Origin: Rhizoclosmatium globosum
Taxonomy: Eukaryota > Chytridiomycota > Chytridiomycetes > Chytridiales > Chytriomycetaceae
Length of the DNA: 64,000 nt
NCBI GenBank assembly: GCA_002104985.1
Contig: MCGO01000083.1
Location: forward strand, 111,927-175,926
Direction: 5' to 3'
Position numbers and translations under genes: made by a program. The stretch's first letter is position 1. Every line of letters starts with the position of its first letter. The notes below the pieces were generated by a model. The model had not been told where the DNA came from and did not search any database. It saw only the letters and a program-made list of their open reading frames with translations. Below, in pieces: positions 1 to 11,098 of the stretch.

Positions 1-1503
1 CTTAAGACTTTGTATCCCTCACCCTGATTTGCAGACTTTGTGTACCAAACAAGAGCTTCATTGAATGAAGGATCACATCCAAGTCCCTTCTCCAACATTT
101 CTGCAAGATTGCACTGTGCGAATTGGTTATCGGCGTCTGCTGCCAGACCAAACCAGTGTAAAGCAGTCGCGTAGTTTTGATCGCAGCCAAGTCCGTCCTT
201 GTACATGATAGCGAGTGAGTTTTGTGCATTCGCATATCCTTGGTTTGCAGATCGCGTGAACATATCGAGAGCGGCTTTGTAGTTTTGGGCCACACCCAGT
301 CCTTGTTTGTATACTCTGCCTGTGTTGAATTCTCCGATTTTGTATTCTTGCACTGCTGATTTTTCGTAGTAATAAGCAGCTTTGGACCAGTCCTTCAAGA
401 TCTGTCAGGTATACCAGCTTTAGATCGATAATACCAATCTAACGTTCCTAATTTTGTTTCATCACTCACCTCGTACATTTCTCCTAAATGGTTCATTCCA
501 CTAGAGTTTCCAAACTTGGCGGCCTTACTGTAATACTCAATCGCATTTGCTGTAGATTGAGGGACACCCAACCCAAAGCGACACATATCGCCCAAGTTAT
601 CAAACGCCTCTCCAGACTCTTTACTTGCAGCTTTCTGGGAAAAACTCCCACGCTTTCGCATAGTCTTGGTACGTTCCATATCCAAATCGATGCATCAATC
701 CAAGATTCGTAAGTCCCATTGGATTCCCTTGATTCGCAGACCGAGTAAACCATTCAATCGCTTTCCTGAATCTTGTGGACATCCCAGCCCAAATCGATAC
801 GCAAGACCCAAGTTGTTTTGACCGTATGGGTTTCCATTCTCTGCACTCTTGACAAAGAATCGGAATGCAGTCAGTTGATCAGGTTTGCGTCCAACGTGTC
901 CGTTCTTCCACATGATTCCCATTCGGTTTTGGCATTCTGCGTTTCCTTGTGCAGCTCCTTCGTCAATGTTTTCAGCGTCGGGTGCGTTGAGGATTTCGGA
1001 AAGAAGGTCGAAAAGGGAATCTGATTTGGTTGAGTCGTCACTGAAATCAATGCTGGTGAGTTGGTCTGCTCCAGTTTTGATGAGAGAACGGGGGAAGGGG
1101 CCGTGATCAAGGCGAAGAGGGATAATGTGCTTGTACTCTGACAGGGAGAAGTTGAGTTCTTTTGGCAGTTTACTGAAGTCTTTCTTGGTTGTTAATGGTG
1201 ACAGGTTTAATTGGGTTCAAGCAATATGTACCTCATAGGTGGATGACAGGTTGATGAGGATCACCTTGCTGTCCTGGATACCTTCAACCATTCGATCGAC
1301 AGTATTTCCGGTCATCTTTTCATCATCTCGCCAGACAAGAAGACCTTGGGATGTGAGAAAGTCGTGGATCTCAACAACAAGGTCCTTCTGCGCCCATCTG
1401 GATTCCTTGATTATTAGCATCGATATTGACATAAATGAAGTACTTGCGAATAGGAAAGCATGGCATGGTACTTGAAACCAGGTGGAAGTGGTCGGACTTG
1501 CAT
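1..1503 (-). CDS. TIR-Sel1 repeat protein (copy 1), 3' end outside window, frame-disrupted
   Basis: The protein begins MQVRPLPPGFKYHAMLSYS and continues into a TIR domain (VWRDDEKMTGN, then DSKVILINLS). A short linker (PKELNFSLSEY, then LRLDHGPFPRS) leads to many Sel1-like repeats with the usual signatures, such as AQNSLAIMYKDGLG. TIR domains act as signalling or NADase modules and Sel1 repeats as protein-binding solenoids, so a cytoplasmic sensor/adaptor role is inferred. The first intron appears to use a GC donor (TTC|GCAAGT), which is the only position giving the frame YSWAQKD seen in the neighbouring copy. Two single-base shifts break the Sel1 region: a missing base near 769-773 and an extra base near 636-645; together they restore the frame. 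The gene runs off the left edge. Its tandem neighbour at 1561-3154 is a clear paralogue in the same orientation. Confidence 0.8.
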
Positions 1504-1560
1504 TTGCTGATTCGAAAGATGTTTCAAACAAGTTGAAATAACAATAAGTTGATTCTATTA

Positions 1561-3154
1561 TCAAAACAAATCAAAAATCTCTAGCGCCATCTGCGCATCC
1601 TCATCTCCTCCTTCAGCTGCAAGTGTAAATAGCCGACGAGCTCGTTCCCTATCTTGTTTTTACCACCAAGACCATCACGGTATAGAGTTCCCTCAGCATA
1701 CTGTGCAGATGGGTTACCCTGTTGGGCACTCTTGGTGTAAAACTCCAATGCTTGTTTGAAATCCTGTAGTTGGTTGTGTTATTTGAGTTGGGAAATATCA
1801 CCAAAACAAATTACCTTTGTAGTTCCCAAACCATTCTCGTACATGGTACCAAGGTTATACTGTGCGTACATATTTCCTTCGTTAGCCGCCCTTTGAAACC
1901 ACTTGATTGCTCGAGAAAAGTCCTCCAACGTTTTGTAAATCTCGCCTAATGAGTTCATTGCATCCACGTATCCCGTGTTTGCAGCTTTACCAAACCATTC
2001 ACATGCTCGTTGCAAATCCCTTTCAACTCCCCAGCCATATTTGTAGCACTGTCCCAAGTTGTTTTGGGCTACAGCATTCCCTTGTCGGGCACTTCGGAGA
2101 TACCACTCGACTGCCTTTTCTTCACTCTGCTCAGCTCCCTGTCCCTCTTGATACATGTATCCCAACGCACACTGTGCATCCGCATTTCCCTGCTTAGCTG
2201 CCATTTCTCTCCAGTAGGCGCAACGTCTGAGATCGACCGGGATTCCTCCCAATCCACTTTCATAAATATAAGCAAGGTTGACTTGTGAATCTGCGTGTCC
2301 TTTGTTCGCTGCTTTTGTGAACCAGTTGATTGCAAGGCTCATGTCTTGCTTTGTACCTCTCCCAAGTTTATACATTACAGCAAGCTTGAATTAAGTGGGT
2401 GAGATAAGTGGAGCAAGGTTAAAGGTGATTAGTCTTACATTGTATTCTGCCTTAAGGTTGCCCAACGATGCTGCCCTAGAAAACCATTCAAACGCTTTCT
2501 TAAACTCCCGCTCAAAGTAAAAGTTTGAAGCCACGATTTCCATCGCATTGGCATCGCCTGCCAAGGCATTCTGAAAGACGTCTTGAGCAGTAGCAGGATC
2601 CACATCAGCCTGATCCGCCGAAACACCAATTGTCTTAATAATCTCCTTAAACAGGGCTCCCATTGTCGCTTCCTTCTTGCTCAAATCCGTAAAGTCAAAG
2701 TACAGCGAGTCATCAGATCCAACTTTGAACTTTGTCTTTGGGTAAGGTCCGTTGTCCAACCGGATCTGAATCAGAGGCTTCTTTTCGCTTTCGGCAAAGT
2801 TGAGTTCCTTTTGGGCGCTTTCGGATTGCTGTCAGAAGATGGATGTTGTTTAAATTGACTGAAACCGAAAGTGGAGATGGCGGGAGATACCTCATAGTCC
2901 CTTGACATGCACACAAGCATTAGTTTGGAGTCCTGGATTCCTTCGACGATGCTTCCGTCGACACTGCCGGTTACCTGGCGATCATCCCGCCACAGCTTGA
3001 GGCCGTTTGCGGTGAGGAAGTTGTGGATCTCAACCACGATCGGCTTTTGGACCCAGCTGTAATGGATGTTAACCAATTGTTAGGTACGGATGTGTGCTTA
3101 CGAGTAGGACATGATGGCATGGTACTTGAAACCAGCAGGCAGGGAAATCGACAT
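1561..3154 (-). CDS. TIR-Sel1 repeat protein (copy 2)
   Basis: The start is MSISLPAGFKYHAIMSYS, aligning with copy 1. Exon 1 ends at TCC TAC TC and a GTAAGC...ACAG intron restores SWVQKPIVVEIHNFL. The TIR core shows LKLWRDDRQVTG and DSKLMLVCMSRDYE, followed by a QKELNFAESEKKP linker. The rest is a Sel1 solenoid with repeats such as AQNNLGQCYKYGWG and AQYNLGTMYENGLG. Four introns are supported by frame and by comparison with copy 1. In the last exon the expected ending (RERARRLFTLAAEGGDEDAQ, then a stop at 1561-1563) lies in another frame; one base is missing in the run near 1650-1662. Read literally, the protein would end a few dozen codons early with an unrelated tail. The role is inferred to be signalling or scaffolding, with partners unknown. 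Confidence 0.82.
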
Positions 3155-3422
3155 TTGGTTTGAAGATTAAAAAGTAGATGTAGTACTGAGACAATACTTG
3201 AGTGCAAAAGAAAGGCCATGAACAGAAGAGTACTTAAATTCAACTGTTCTGTGCGTTAATAAGGAAGAGATTGTCGGTTATCAATGTACCATGTTTCACT
3301 TCTACAATTCCAGAGACGCTTAATATTTGAATTTTCGATTACTTTCAAGTCCTAACAATGATTGCGTCGCTTAGAAATTTGTTGGCTAAGATTTACAGAT
3401 TATTTGTTTGAAATCGCCTTGC

Positions 3423-5311
3423 ATGATTGTCAACTGTTTGGCCATTCTGGTCGTTACTTTGCTGGTGTATTACGTTGAAGGTACTGTCACTGTGATTAAA
3501 GGAGGTGGAACGACGTTCCCGCAGCAACCATATTTCAGTGCTGTTGCTGACTTCAACCAACTTTATCGTAAGCCCCATCTCCCGCCTTCAACTTTACATT
3601 AATGTTTGGTCACTAGAAGGCGTACAAGCAACATACAACGCGACAAACTCGCAAACAGGTCAACAATCCGTGGCATCCGGGCTTTTAAACTGGGGTGGAA
3701 GCGACACTGATGTGCAAACAAGCATAGCAGGCTCCGACAAACTAGTCGTGTTACCAGCTATTGCGGGAGGCCTACTTATTGCGTATAATCTCCCAGGATA
3801 TTCTGACACGTTAAAGTTGAGCAGAAAAGCCTTTCCGCGAATCTTTGATGGAAAGATTCAGAAATGGAATGATCCCATGATTGTCAAAGACAATCCTTTC
3901 CTCGCGAATAACAGTGCTTCTATCCGTGTCGTGCGACAAGTAGCTTCCAAAGGGTCTTCTGTCAACTTGTCAAAGTTTTTGATTCAGTTGGACGCTGAGA
4001 ATGGAATATCGCCGTCGCCTCATTCGAATCCACAAACTTTACAGTCGATTCCATCTTCGCTGCTTGCGAAAAATCCTGCTGCTATAAATGTCATGGTGGG
4101 TGCGATCCCAAATACTATTGGTTACTTGAACCAATATGAGGCCCAAGATGCTATACTACCGTCCGACTCTACTGTTAAAGCCGCGTTGATACAACACAAA
4201 GACGGATCGTTTATTCGTTGGTCTGGCGATACTGTCAAAATTGCTGTGACTGGAATTCCAGATGCAGTCGTCAAAAATGCATCACTCCAAACCAACTTAA
4301 TCGCATATAATTTGCCTGTAAAAGGAGCATACCCACTGTCCTTGATATCGAATTTTGTTCTAAATCCAACAAATATCTCGAGTAATCCCTTGGAAATTGT
4401 TGGCACATTGAAGCTTCTTTGGATGTTTCTTCAAAGCCCGCAGGTACGAATTTCCTTTTCCGTTCGTAGCCTACAACTTACCCTACACTGTGTAGTATGC
4501 CAATCAGTATACTTATACTTCCCTCACAAATACAACCATGGGGTACAAGACGTTAAACTTCTTAAAAACTATCAAATATTCGGATGGAACACTGATATAC
4601 GGCCAATCAATTTGTGACGTTGATGTGGACGGAAGCTATAAAAATCCATGTATCCATGGTCACTGCATTGACCCACTTCCATTCCAAGCTCCAGATCAAG
4701 TTTGCGTCTGCAATAATGGATACCAAAATGTTATGAATAACGATTGCAGCGAACCCACGCCGTTATTCATGCCTGGATTCGTGAGTAAATTGCAAATTGC
4801 TCTGTTCGTTATTGCGACTCTTGTTATCATCGTCTTTGCCTATTTTATTGTCGTGAAAAGGAACGAGCCAGATGTGAAGGCCATCTCGCCATTCTGTTGC
4901 TCATACATTCTAGTTGGATGTTTTATTGGAACTGTGGCCATTCTGACAAAAGGACTGTCTACTACGAATTCCGTCTGTCACGCGAACGCAGTTCTCCCAG
5001 CAGTCGCGTTTGGAATGATATTCAGTATGATTTTGGCAAAAGCTATTAGGATCTTTCTTATATTTGGTTACTCGAAAATTGCGCGATCTCGGTTCTTGAA
5101 GGATGATTTTTTGATTGCTTGTTGTACCGCTGTTGCAGTATTTGAAGGGGCGTTTACAGGAAAGGCGATGGATGGGGCTGGCGTTGAGCCACGTCTTATT
5201 ACGTTTGATGGGTCCTCGGATACTTATGGGCCTGTGCCTCAGATAGTGTCGGTGGCGGAAGGGTCAAAAAGTCCACATTCGAGTAAAAATCAGGTTTCCT
5301 TTATCAAATAG
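3423..5311 (+). CDS. PstS-like binding protein / EGF-like / class C GPCR-type receptor, N-terminal part
   Basis: The N-terminus is a signal peptide (MIVNCLAILVVTLLVYYVEG). An extracellular module follows that resembles bacterial PstS phosphate-binding proteins: GGGTTFPQQPYFSAV, LLNWGGSDTD, RIFDGKIQKWNDP, ASKGSSVNLSKFL. Next is a short Cys-rich EGF-like stretch (NPCIHGHCIDP, VCVCNNGY), then membrane helices: IALFVIATLVIIVFAYFIV, FCCSYILVGCFIGTVAIL, AFGMIFSMILAKAIRIFLIF and a weaker fourth around FLIACCTAVAVFEG. The order matches class C receptors through helix 4 and a second extracellular loop (PRLITFDGSSDTYG). Introns at 3568-3616 and 4444-4495 join in frame. The reading stops at 5311 before helices 5-7, which appear in the block downstream (5702-6883). 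It is either a truncated receptor or the first half of one receptor gene interrupted by about 400-600 bp. The ligand is unknown; the fold suggests an anion or small solute. Confidence 0.75.
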
Positions 5312-5701
5312 TCAGTTTATATTTGTATTTCGATAGTCCCGGTTCGGTTCATCAAATTCCGCACTAACAAAAATTAATCCAGTCGAGACATCAGTTCCAC
5401 ATCAGCAGAAAAATATTCCACTTGTTGTCAGTCATCAGATTATCATTAATAAACCTATTAATACAAATGAGTTACAACAGGGTTTATAGATATCTTTGGA
5501 GATAAGACGCAAAGGGGCGATGATAAGGCTCTGGTGTTGTTGAGTTAGCTGTACTATTGTCAGCTTCGGGGCTTATTGCAGGCGCTGCCGCCGATTAATT
5601 GAACGCCATCGCCCTTATCACCATCAACTAAGTACCTGGCTGTTAATTGGTCTGCATGGTTAATGTAGAAACTAAAGAACACAAATCAAAACAATAGTGT
5701 C
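5312..5701 (+). other. spacer between the two receptor blocks
   Basis: About 390 bases with AATAAA-like motifs (tcattaataaacc near 5453) and stops in all forward frames. I see no coding signal. It either separates two genes or is an insertion/decayed part within one receptor gene. Confidence 0.4.
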
Positions 5702-6883
5702 ATGGTCATTAACCTCTCCTTCGATCTCGCGGCTAAGGTCGTAAATCCCAAGCCTATTGTTAGAAGAACCCTATGCAGGCAAGCAAGACTATTTACGAGC
5801 GGGACAGGTAACATATTTCATTCAATTTTCGATTTCTGATGTGGAACGCGAACACTGAACAAGTGGAATCAGAAAAGTTTCAATTGGAATTTTTGATTCA
5901 GTTCGAATATTTGATAAACATTTTGACCCATCCGCCGCCCATACAGATGAAACAAACGTCGATGCTGCCAAACAATTGTTTGGAGGAATTTTCGGATTTA
6001 ACGCGGTGCTTTTGGTGCTCTGTATCTGGATGGGTTGGATAACGAGAAAGGCTTCCGAAAAGTTTGACAAGAGCAAGAAAGTTGGTGTTGTCATTTCCAT
6101 TAGCGCGCTGTTTATTGTGCTTGATTTGGTGCGTTGCAAGTGAATGTGATTCCTGATCTAATGTTTGAAATTTAGGCCGTCAACTTTGGCATTCCCCAAC
6201 AAACAAAAGCCATGTTCAATGTTCGCCTATTGTTTGACTCCTGTACAATCTTTCTGATTGCGACTGCTACTCCTGTAGTTCTGTTCTTCAAAGCTCTGGG
6301 TTTTGGTGGAGGACAAATGGATGGGAATAATACACACAACAGCAGCGAAGTGAACTCCTCTCATATCGATCAAAATGACGGCCTCGTAAAAACATATATG
6401 GTAACAATCTTGATTTTTGCGAGCACTTGGTTGAAACATTTTGGATTTAGTTCCACACTGGTCTTAAGCTCAATCGCCCCACTTCTCTTTGGAAGACGGC
6501 AGTATTTTTGGTCATGCCAGACCTTGATATTCTCATTATTCTCAGCGAGGGAAACAACGGAACACACACACTCTCTCAATCCAATATCAAAATTATTGAA
6601 AAAACGACCGCTGCCGCGAAATCAAAGACAGAAGAATACATCGAGCTGCTGCTTGGTGCCATAAAATAAGACGTGCTATTTGGTTGAGTTTCCACACAAA
6701 GCAAAAATGGATGAGTTTCGAATGTTGCGCGCTACGCCTGCAACTATTTCTGCTTCTGGCATGACAAAGACTGCACATGGAAAGTCATTTGAAAATTCTC
6801 CGAAAGCCAGAGAGCGAGCAAAGTCTTTTTCGACTCACTTGCCGTTTCCAGGATCGCATCGAACATCATTCCAAGACGCGTAA
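5702..6883 (+). CDS. class C receptor helices 5-7 and cytoplasmic tail (second half of split receptor)
   Basis: The exon around 5944-6128 encodes a helix (FGFNAVLLVLCIWMGW) followed by TRKASEKFDKSKKVGVVISI and SALFIVLDL. A GTGCGT...TTTAG intron leads to AVNFGIPQQTKAMFNVRLL and another helix (CTIFLIATATPVVLFFKALG). This is the usual order of helices 5, 6 and 7 in class C receptors, and it continues the gene ending at 5311. An intron (GTAACA...TTTAG, about 6403-6450) leads to a hydrophilic tail; the frame stops at 6669. A possible weak intron there would add a Ser-rich end reaching 6883. The start at 5702 is only the first ATG of an open stretch that splices to the exon at about 5909 and is not otherwise supported. 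As an independent protein it would lack the ligand-binding region. Confidence 0.5.
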
Positions 6884-7135
6884 ACTTCATTTCTCTTCGT
6901 TATTTATCTTTATTCTTAAACAATAGATCACATCTTTAAAACAATTCAACTTCTTTCTGTATGCAGCATGCAGCATCGATTTCCGAATCAATATCCACCA
7001 ATAAATTCTTTCAACGCGGTCGATAACGGTTATGGATTGTTCTTTCACCATTGTTATATAGCAAAACTCATTATTCCAGCCATGTAAGAGCGTAGCGAGG
7101 TACATAGTGGTCTAATTGTTCTGTACCGAACAACC
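6884..7135. other. intergenic, nothing recognised
   Basis: AT-rich spacer between the receptor tail and tRNA-His. No coding or RNA feature is apparent. Confidence 0.4.
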
Positions 7136-7207
7136 GCATACCTCGTATAACGGTCAGTACAGCTCGTTGTGGCCGAGCAAATCCAGGTTCGATTCCTGGG
7201 GTGTGCA
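7136..7207 (+). tRNA. tRNA-His(GTG)
   Basis: A complete intronless cloverleaf. The acceptor arm GCATACC pairs with GGTGTGC (one G-U). The anticodon stem GCTCG/CGAGC closes the loop TTGTGGC with anticodon GTG. The T arm is CCAGG TTCGATT CCTGG. The discriminator A is followed by a T run (gcctttttc), a typical polymerase III stop. G-1 is not part of the paired acceptor, as expected for eukaryotic tRNA-His, where it is added later. Confidence 0.93.
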
Positions 7208-7522
7208 GCCTTTTTCGTTGAATTCTGGAATGGGGGAATGGGTGTGCAAGATGGATCGATTATGGTGGCCAAAGTTGAAGGTGACGGGGCAATGATAAGA
7301 AAGGTAACTAATACGATTTTATCAATGAAGAATCTTCTGAACAGGCATTTTAAACTGCTAGCCCCTTATGTAAAGAAGACATGGAACTCCCACATTTAGA
7401 TATCCAATAAATACAAGTCTTCAATTGAGGTTCGGTAATGACTGCGCACATTCCTTACCCAAAAAGGTGGACGGGGGATATTGTGAAAGATCAATGATGA
7501 TGTTACTTTGAGCAGACCAAAA
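7208..7522. other. intergenic, nothing recognised
   Basis: Apart from the T-run terminator of tRNA-His at 7210-7216, I see no feature. The short open frame here overlaps the tRNA and has no family resemblance. Confidence 0.4.
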
Positions 7523-8256
7523 ATGAGTGGCGAAAGTCAAACTGTCGGCAAACCTTCTCCCTTCGACAAAGTAATTGTCTCTGATCCAAACTCAGTGTAT
7601 GGAAGGTGAGTGAGAGAGTGTTGCTGATGTACTCGAAGCTCACTGGTTTGGCTGCAGGATCATTACTCGTCTACGTGGGTACTATCCAACCAAACCTGAA
7701 GTGGAAGCATTCGAATCGGCAGTGCGTACCATTGTGTATTCGACAGTGGGTACAATGACAGTGGCTGGGTTCATTGCAGACAGAGTTGAGTTGATGACTT
7801 GACTGTAGTAGTATACCGCTTACCTAATCACGGCTTCAGTATGCGCGTTCTCGGCGATGGACCCGGATCCAGGGAGTAGTTACAGCCGCAGGTGGAAGCA
7901 TGATTGGGTTCTGGGCAGGAGCCTCTGTGAGTAGTTCGTATGTTGCAAAGAAGGTTCTCGCCATTGACGATTCGTTTATTGCGCGAGTTGTGCGTGAAGA
8001 ATCGGCACGGGGCAAGAATGGGCTTGCTATTGTGCTGGGTGAAGAGGGCAGTGGTGGTGCTGCTGGTGGACAAGGCCAAGTGCGGAAAGCTCCACTATCT
8101 CCTTCATTTGGTCAAAGCGGAGACGCAGTGAAGGCGTTTGAAGACTATGAAAAGGAGTTGGATGGAGATATTGTTGAACGTGTTTCTGTAACGCGTGATC
8201 ATGGAGGAATCAAGCAGCGAAAGTATAATCAGTATGGCGATGTTATTGAAGAGTAG
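7523..8256 (+). CDS. small protein with two hydrophobic segments, family not certain
   Basis: Three exons: MSGESQTVGKPSPFDKV... is joined through GTGAGT...GCAG to RIITRLRGYYPTKPEVEAF, and through GTTGAG...TTCAG to YARSRRWTRIQGVV. Two hydrophobic segments (IVYSTVGTMTVAGFIA and GVVTAAGGSMIGFWAGASV) are followed by a hydrophilic, Gly-rich C-terminal half of about 110 residues. The arrangement of a short charged N-terminus, two helices with small residues and SSYVAKK after the second is faintly reminiscent of OCIA-domain membrane proteins of mitochondria/endosomes, but I cannot confirm that. The gene is complete with no disruptions, sits just downstream of tRNA-His and ends 212 bp before the next gene. 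Confidence 0.65.
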
Positions 8257-8467
8257 TATGTAATTAACCCAATAAATATGAAACAAAATGACGGGTGATG
8301 TGATTGGTTATCCCCTTATATCGTGTCGAATAACTTCTAGAAGTTCCCGTTTTTCTCCACCATCAGAGAGAACCTGCTCCAACTCCACCCGTTCAGGAAT
8401 CTCGCTAAACCATCTCGGAACTTTACACAAAACATACTACTATCCCTACATCAGCCTTTCGAAGCAA

Positions 8468-10992
8468 ATGGACGCCACAGACTTTTCTATTCCCGCCCAA
8501 CTTGATGTGGCAGAACAGCTTCAGCTTCCCTGGGACAATCTGACAGCCCAGCAACAGCAAGACCAAATGGCATTCCTCCAAGCTGTCCAGCAATACTCTC
8601 CAAATCAAGATTTCAATCCATTCTCAACATTCACTCAAGAGCTTGCCTTGAGTGTTGCTAATTCAGGAAACATCCACTCCCAAATTCCATCCATTCCACA
8701 TTCATCCTCCGAACCATTCAAACGATACAGCTACAGCTCCGCTCCATCCTCAAAACGAACATCTGCTCCAAAAAAGACAACACCCCAAAAAGGACACCTC
8801 AACTCCAGGCCCAGAAAAGAAAACTCTCGTCAGTATCTCATTCAAGAATATCGCGAACAAAGGAATCCGAAACGGTGCATCTGCGAATACACCCGTGACA
8901 CCCGTCCCATCTGCCGCGTCAAACAGCTTAAAAGCACGTCTTGCTGAAAAATCAAAGCCAAAGTCCAGGACTTTTGTCAGAATCGGTTCGTGGAGAATCA
9001 TGGAAAGCGGTACGAGCCTGTGGCTCCTCCCATGACGCAAGTATCTCAACACGTGCATTGTGGAGGTCAGCAGGATGATGGTTTGGATTGGGAGGCGGAA
9101 CTGGCGGGGTTGGGTGGTGGCGTTAATAGTCAGACTCATATGCAAGATTTGAATGGATTGTATCGAGGAGAATCTAGTTCGTCATTTACGGGAGTTTTGT
9201 TGGTTTGAGTGGGAATAGTGTTCTCGAAAGTATTAGTGAGGTTCACCTATGATGAATGAGAAGGTGATTGGATCGAAGAAAGGTGGGGCATCGAGGAATA
9301 CTCCAAAGTTGAATGCAAAGGAAGTCAGAGACACTAAGGTATGGGCGACCCCCGAAATTACTTCTTCTTGTAACATGGCTACAACAGAAACCTGCTCCGC
9401 GACAGACACCAAGACGCAAAGCAACTCAAGCACCAAGCCCAATCACGCCCGTCCAATCAAATCAATCATCAACACCACAACTCACTCAGCTCCCTCTTCT
9501 TCCATCATCCCTCACGCCTCATTACCCCCATGCATTGACACATCAACTCCATCCGACCACCTCCAACACGACAACCAAGAATACACCCCATACAGCGCAA
9601 CAAGCACATCATCAACTTTCCCAGTCGGCTACCAAATGCTCTACCTCCCCGTCCAAGTCCCTCTCTCCCCTACAGACGCGTTCCTCTCCCCTCCAACAAC
9701 CGACGCGGCTTCCTCTACACCGACGAAAAAACGCCCGCGAAGAGGAGACTCTGGACAGACGTCGCCCTTGGTTCAAGGTGGAACACCTGTAACTCCTGGA
9801 CAGAAGGAAGCGGCGTCGACGACGCAGAGGCAGTTGAGTCTGGGGAGCTTGTTTCATCCGACGTTGCAGAGTCAGTTGAGTAATGGGCAGTTGCTTGCGC
9901 AGTTGGGGCTTGGGACGCCGAGTCTTGGTGGGTTGTTTCCGTCTTCTGCGGCGTCGACTGGGCTGGAGGGGTGTCGACGGAGAGTGGTGGTGGAGTTTCT
10001 GGGACGCCGATTGTCGGGGTTTGGGTTCCGCAGGGGGTTGTCGGAAGGTTGAGAGTGATATTTGGATGGGTTGGATAAGTCCAGAGTCCTGTTTGTGGGA
10101 CTGTTGATGCGGGGGCTGGAGCTGGTGGAGGGGCGAGTCCGTTGCAGTGGGCTTTTTTGCAGCAGAAGGAGTTACAGTTGATGGCGTTGCAACTTGCAAG
10201 TGCTGGTTCAAATTCAGGGCTAGTGGAGAGGCGACGACAGCGTGTCCACCGTCTTTGCTCAAGAGTGGAAGTCTTTCGTTCCTGTTTAATGTTGGAGGAT
10301 CGATTCCACCTGCGATTCCAGAGGAGGATGAAGACGATATTCTGGCACCGAGTCACAATACACGTACGGCGAATAAGCGGAAGCGGTCAGGATCGATCAA
10401 GGGCAAAGAACGACTAGTTGACGATATCGTTGGCAATGGAAATACTCTTCCGACGGGAGCTCTTCAAGAACAGTTTCAGTTTATTCAGCTTCAGCCGGAA
10501 CAATTGGAACAGTTGCAGCAACAACAAGAGTTACTCCAGAAACTTTACTACCAGCAAATCATGGAACAACAAAGTCAGTCACAAGCAAGTTCTGGGACGA
10601 ATGTACCTAAACAAGATTCTGTGACAACGAAAGGCATTTTTACACCACTACTTGGATTCTCGTCGTCGGACTGGCTCAATTTCAGCAATCCAGGATCAAT
10701 ATCCGATTCTTCAGTCACTTTAAACTCAAAAGATGTACCTGCTCTTCAGTCACAAGGTCAAAATCAAATGTGGGGATTTGGTTACGTTCCTGTCACAGAA
10801 GCAAGTGGTACAAGGTCGGCTTTCATTCCTTTCAAGGAGGGAGGTTCTCTGATGCTCGGACCTGGAATCAATATGCTTCCTTTGGGAGGGTCGGGTGAAT
10901 ACAGTCCAGGCATGGGTGTCCTGGTGGGGCTTCCTGGAATGCCCACCACAACATCGAGTGCGACAAAAAGCAACCAGCCATTCCAGCTTTGA
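8468..10992 (+). CDS. Gln/Ser/Pro-rich low-complexity protein, several frame breaks
   Basis: The start MDATDFSIPAQLDVAEQLQL and the long C-terminal part (LLKSGSLSFLFNVGG, TANKRKRSGSIKGKERL, EQLEQLQQQQELLQKLYYQQ, end KSNQPFQL) look like one nuclear, regulator-type protein; KRKRSGSIKGK could be a nuclear localisation signal. I recognise no family. Protein-like sequence jumps between frames repeatedly: near 8781-8790 (an extra base), 8971-8976 (a missing base), near 9190, between about 9560 and 9720, an in-frame TAA near 10073 and a missing G near 10217. One real intron is likely (GTATGG...CAACAG, about 9337-9389). The open frames are too continuous for a long-dead gene, so sequencing error in homopolymers or very recent decay is likely. 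I cannot give one reliable reading. Confidence 0.5.
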
Positions 10993-11098
10993 ACATAACG
11001 ATAATTGATAATATTGCATATAAACTTGTTCGTTCCCTTCTTCTTTCCCTCCCTCTGGACAATTTTCTAAGAACAGACCCCAAAACACCACACGTCAA

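Noticed and set aside
7054..7272. Minus-strand open frame crossing the tRNA-His gene
   Set aside because: It overlaps a complete tRNA with correct folding and has no recognisable protein features.
9612..10356. Two long minus-strand frames with Pro/Gln/Thr-rich content
   Set aside because: Mirror images of low-complexity sense sequence. The sense strand carries a clean N-terminus and C-terminus of one protein.
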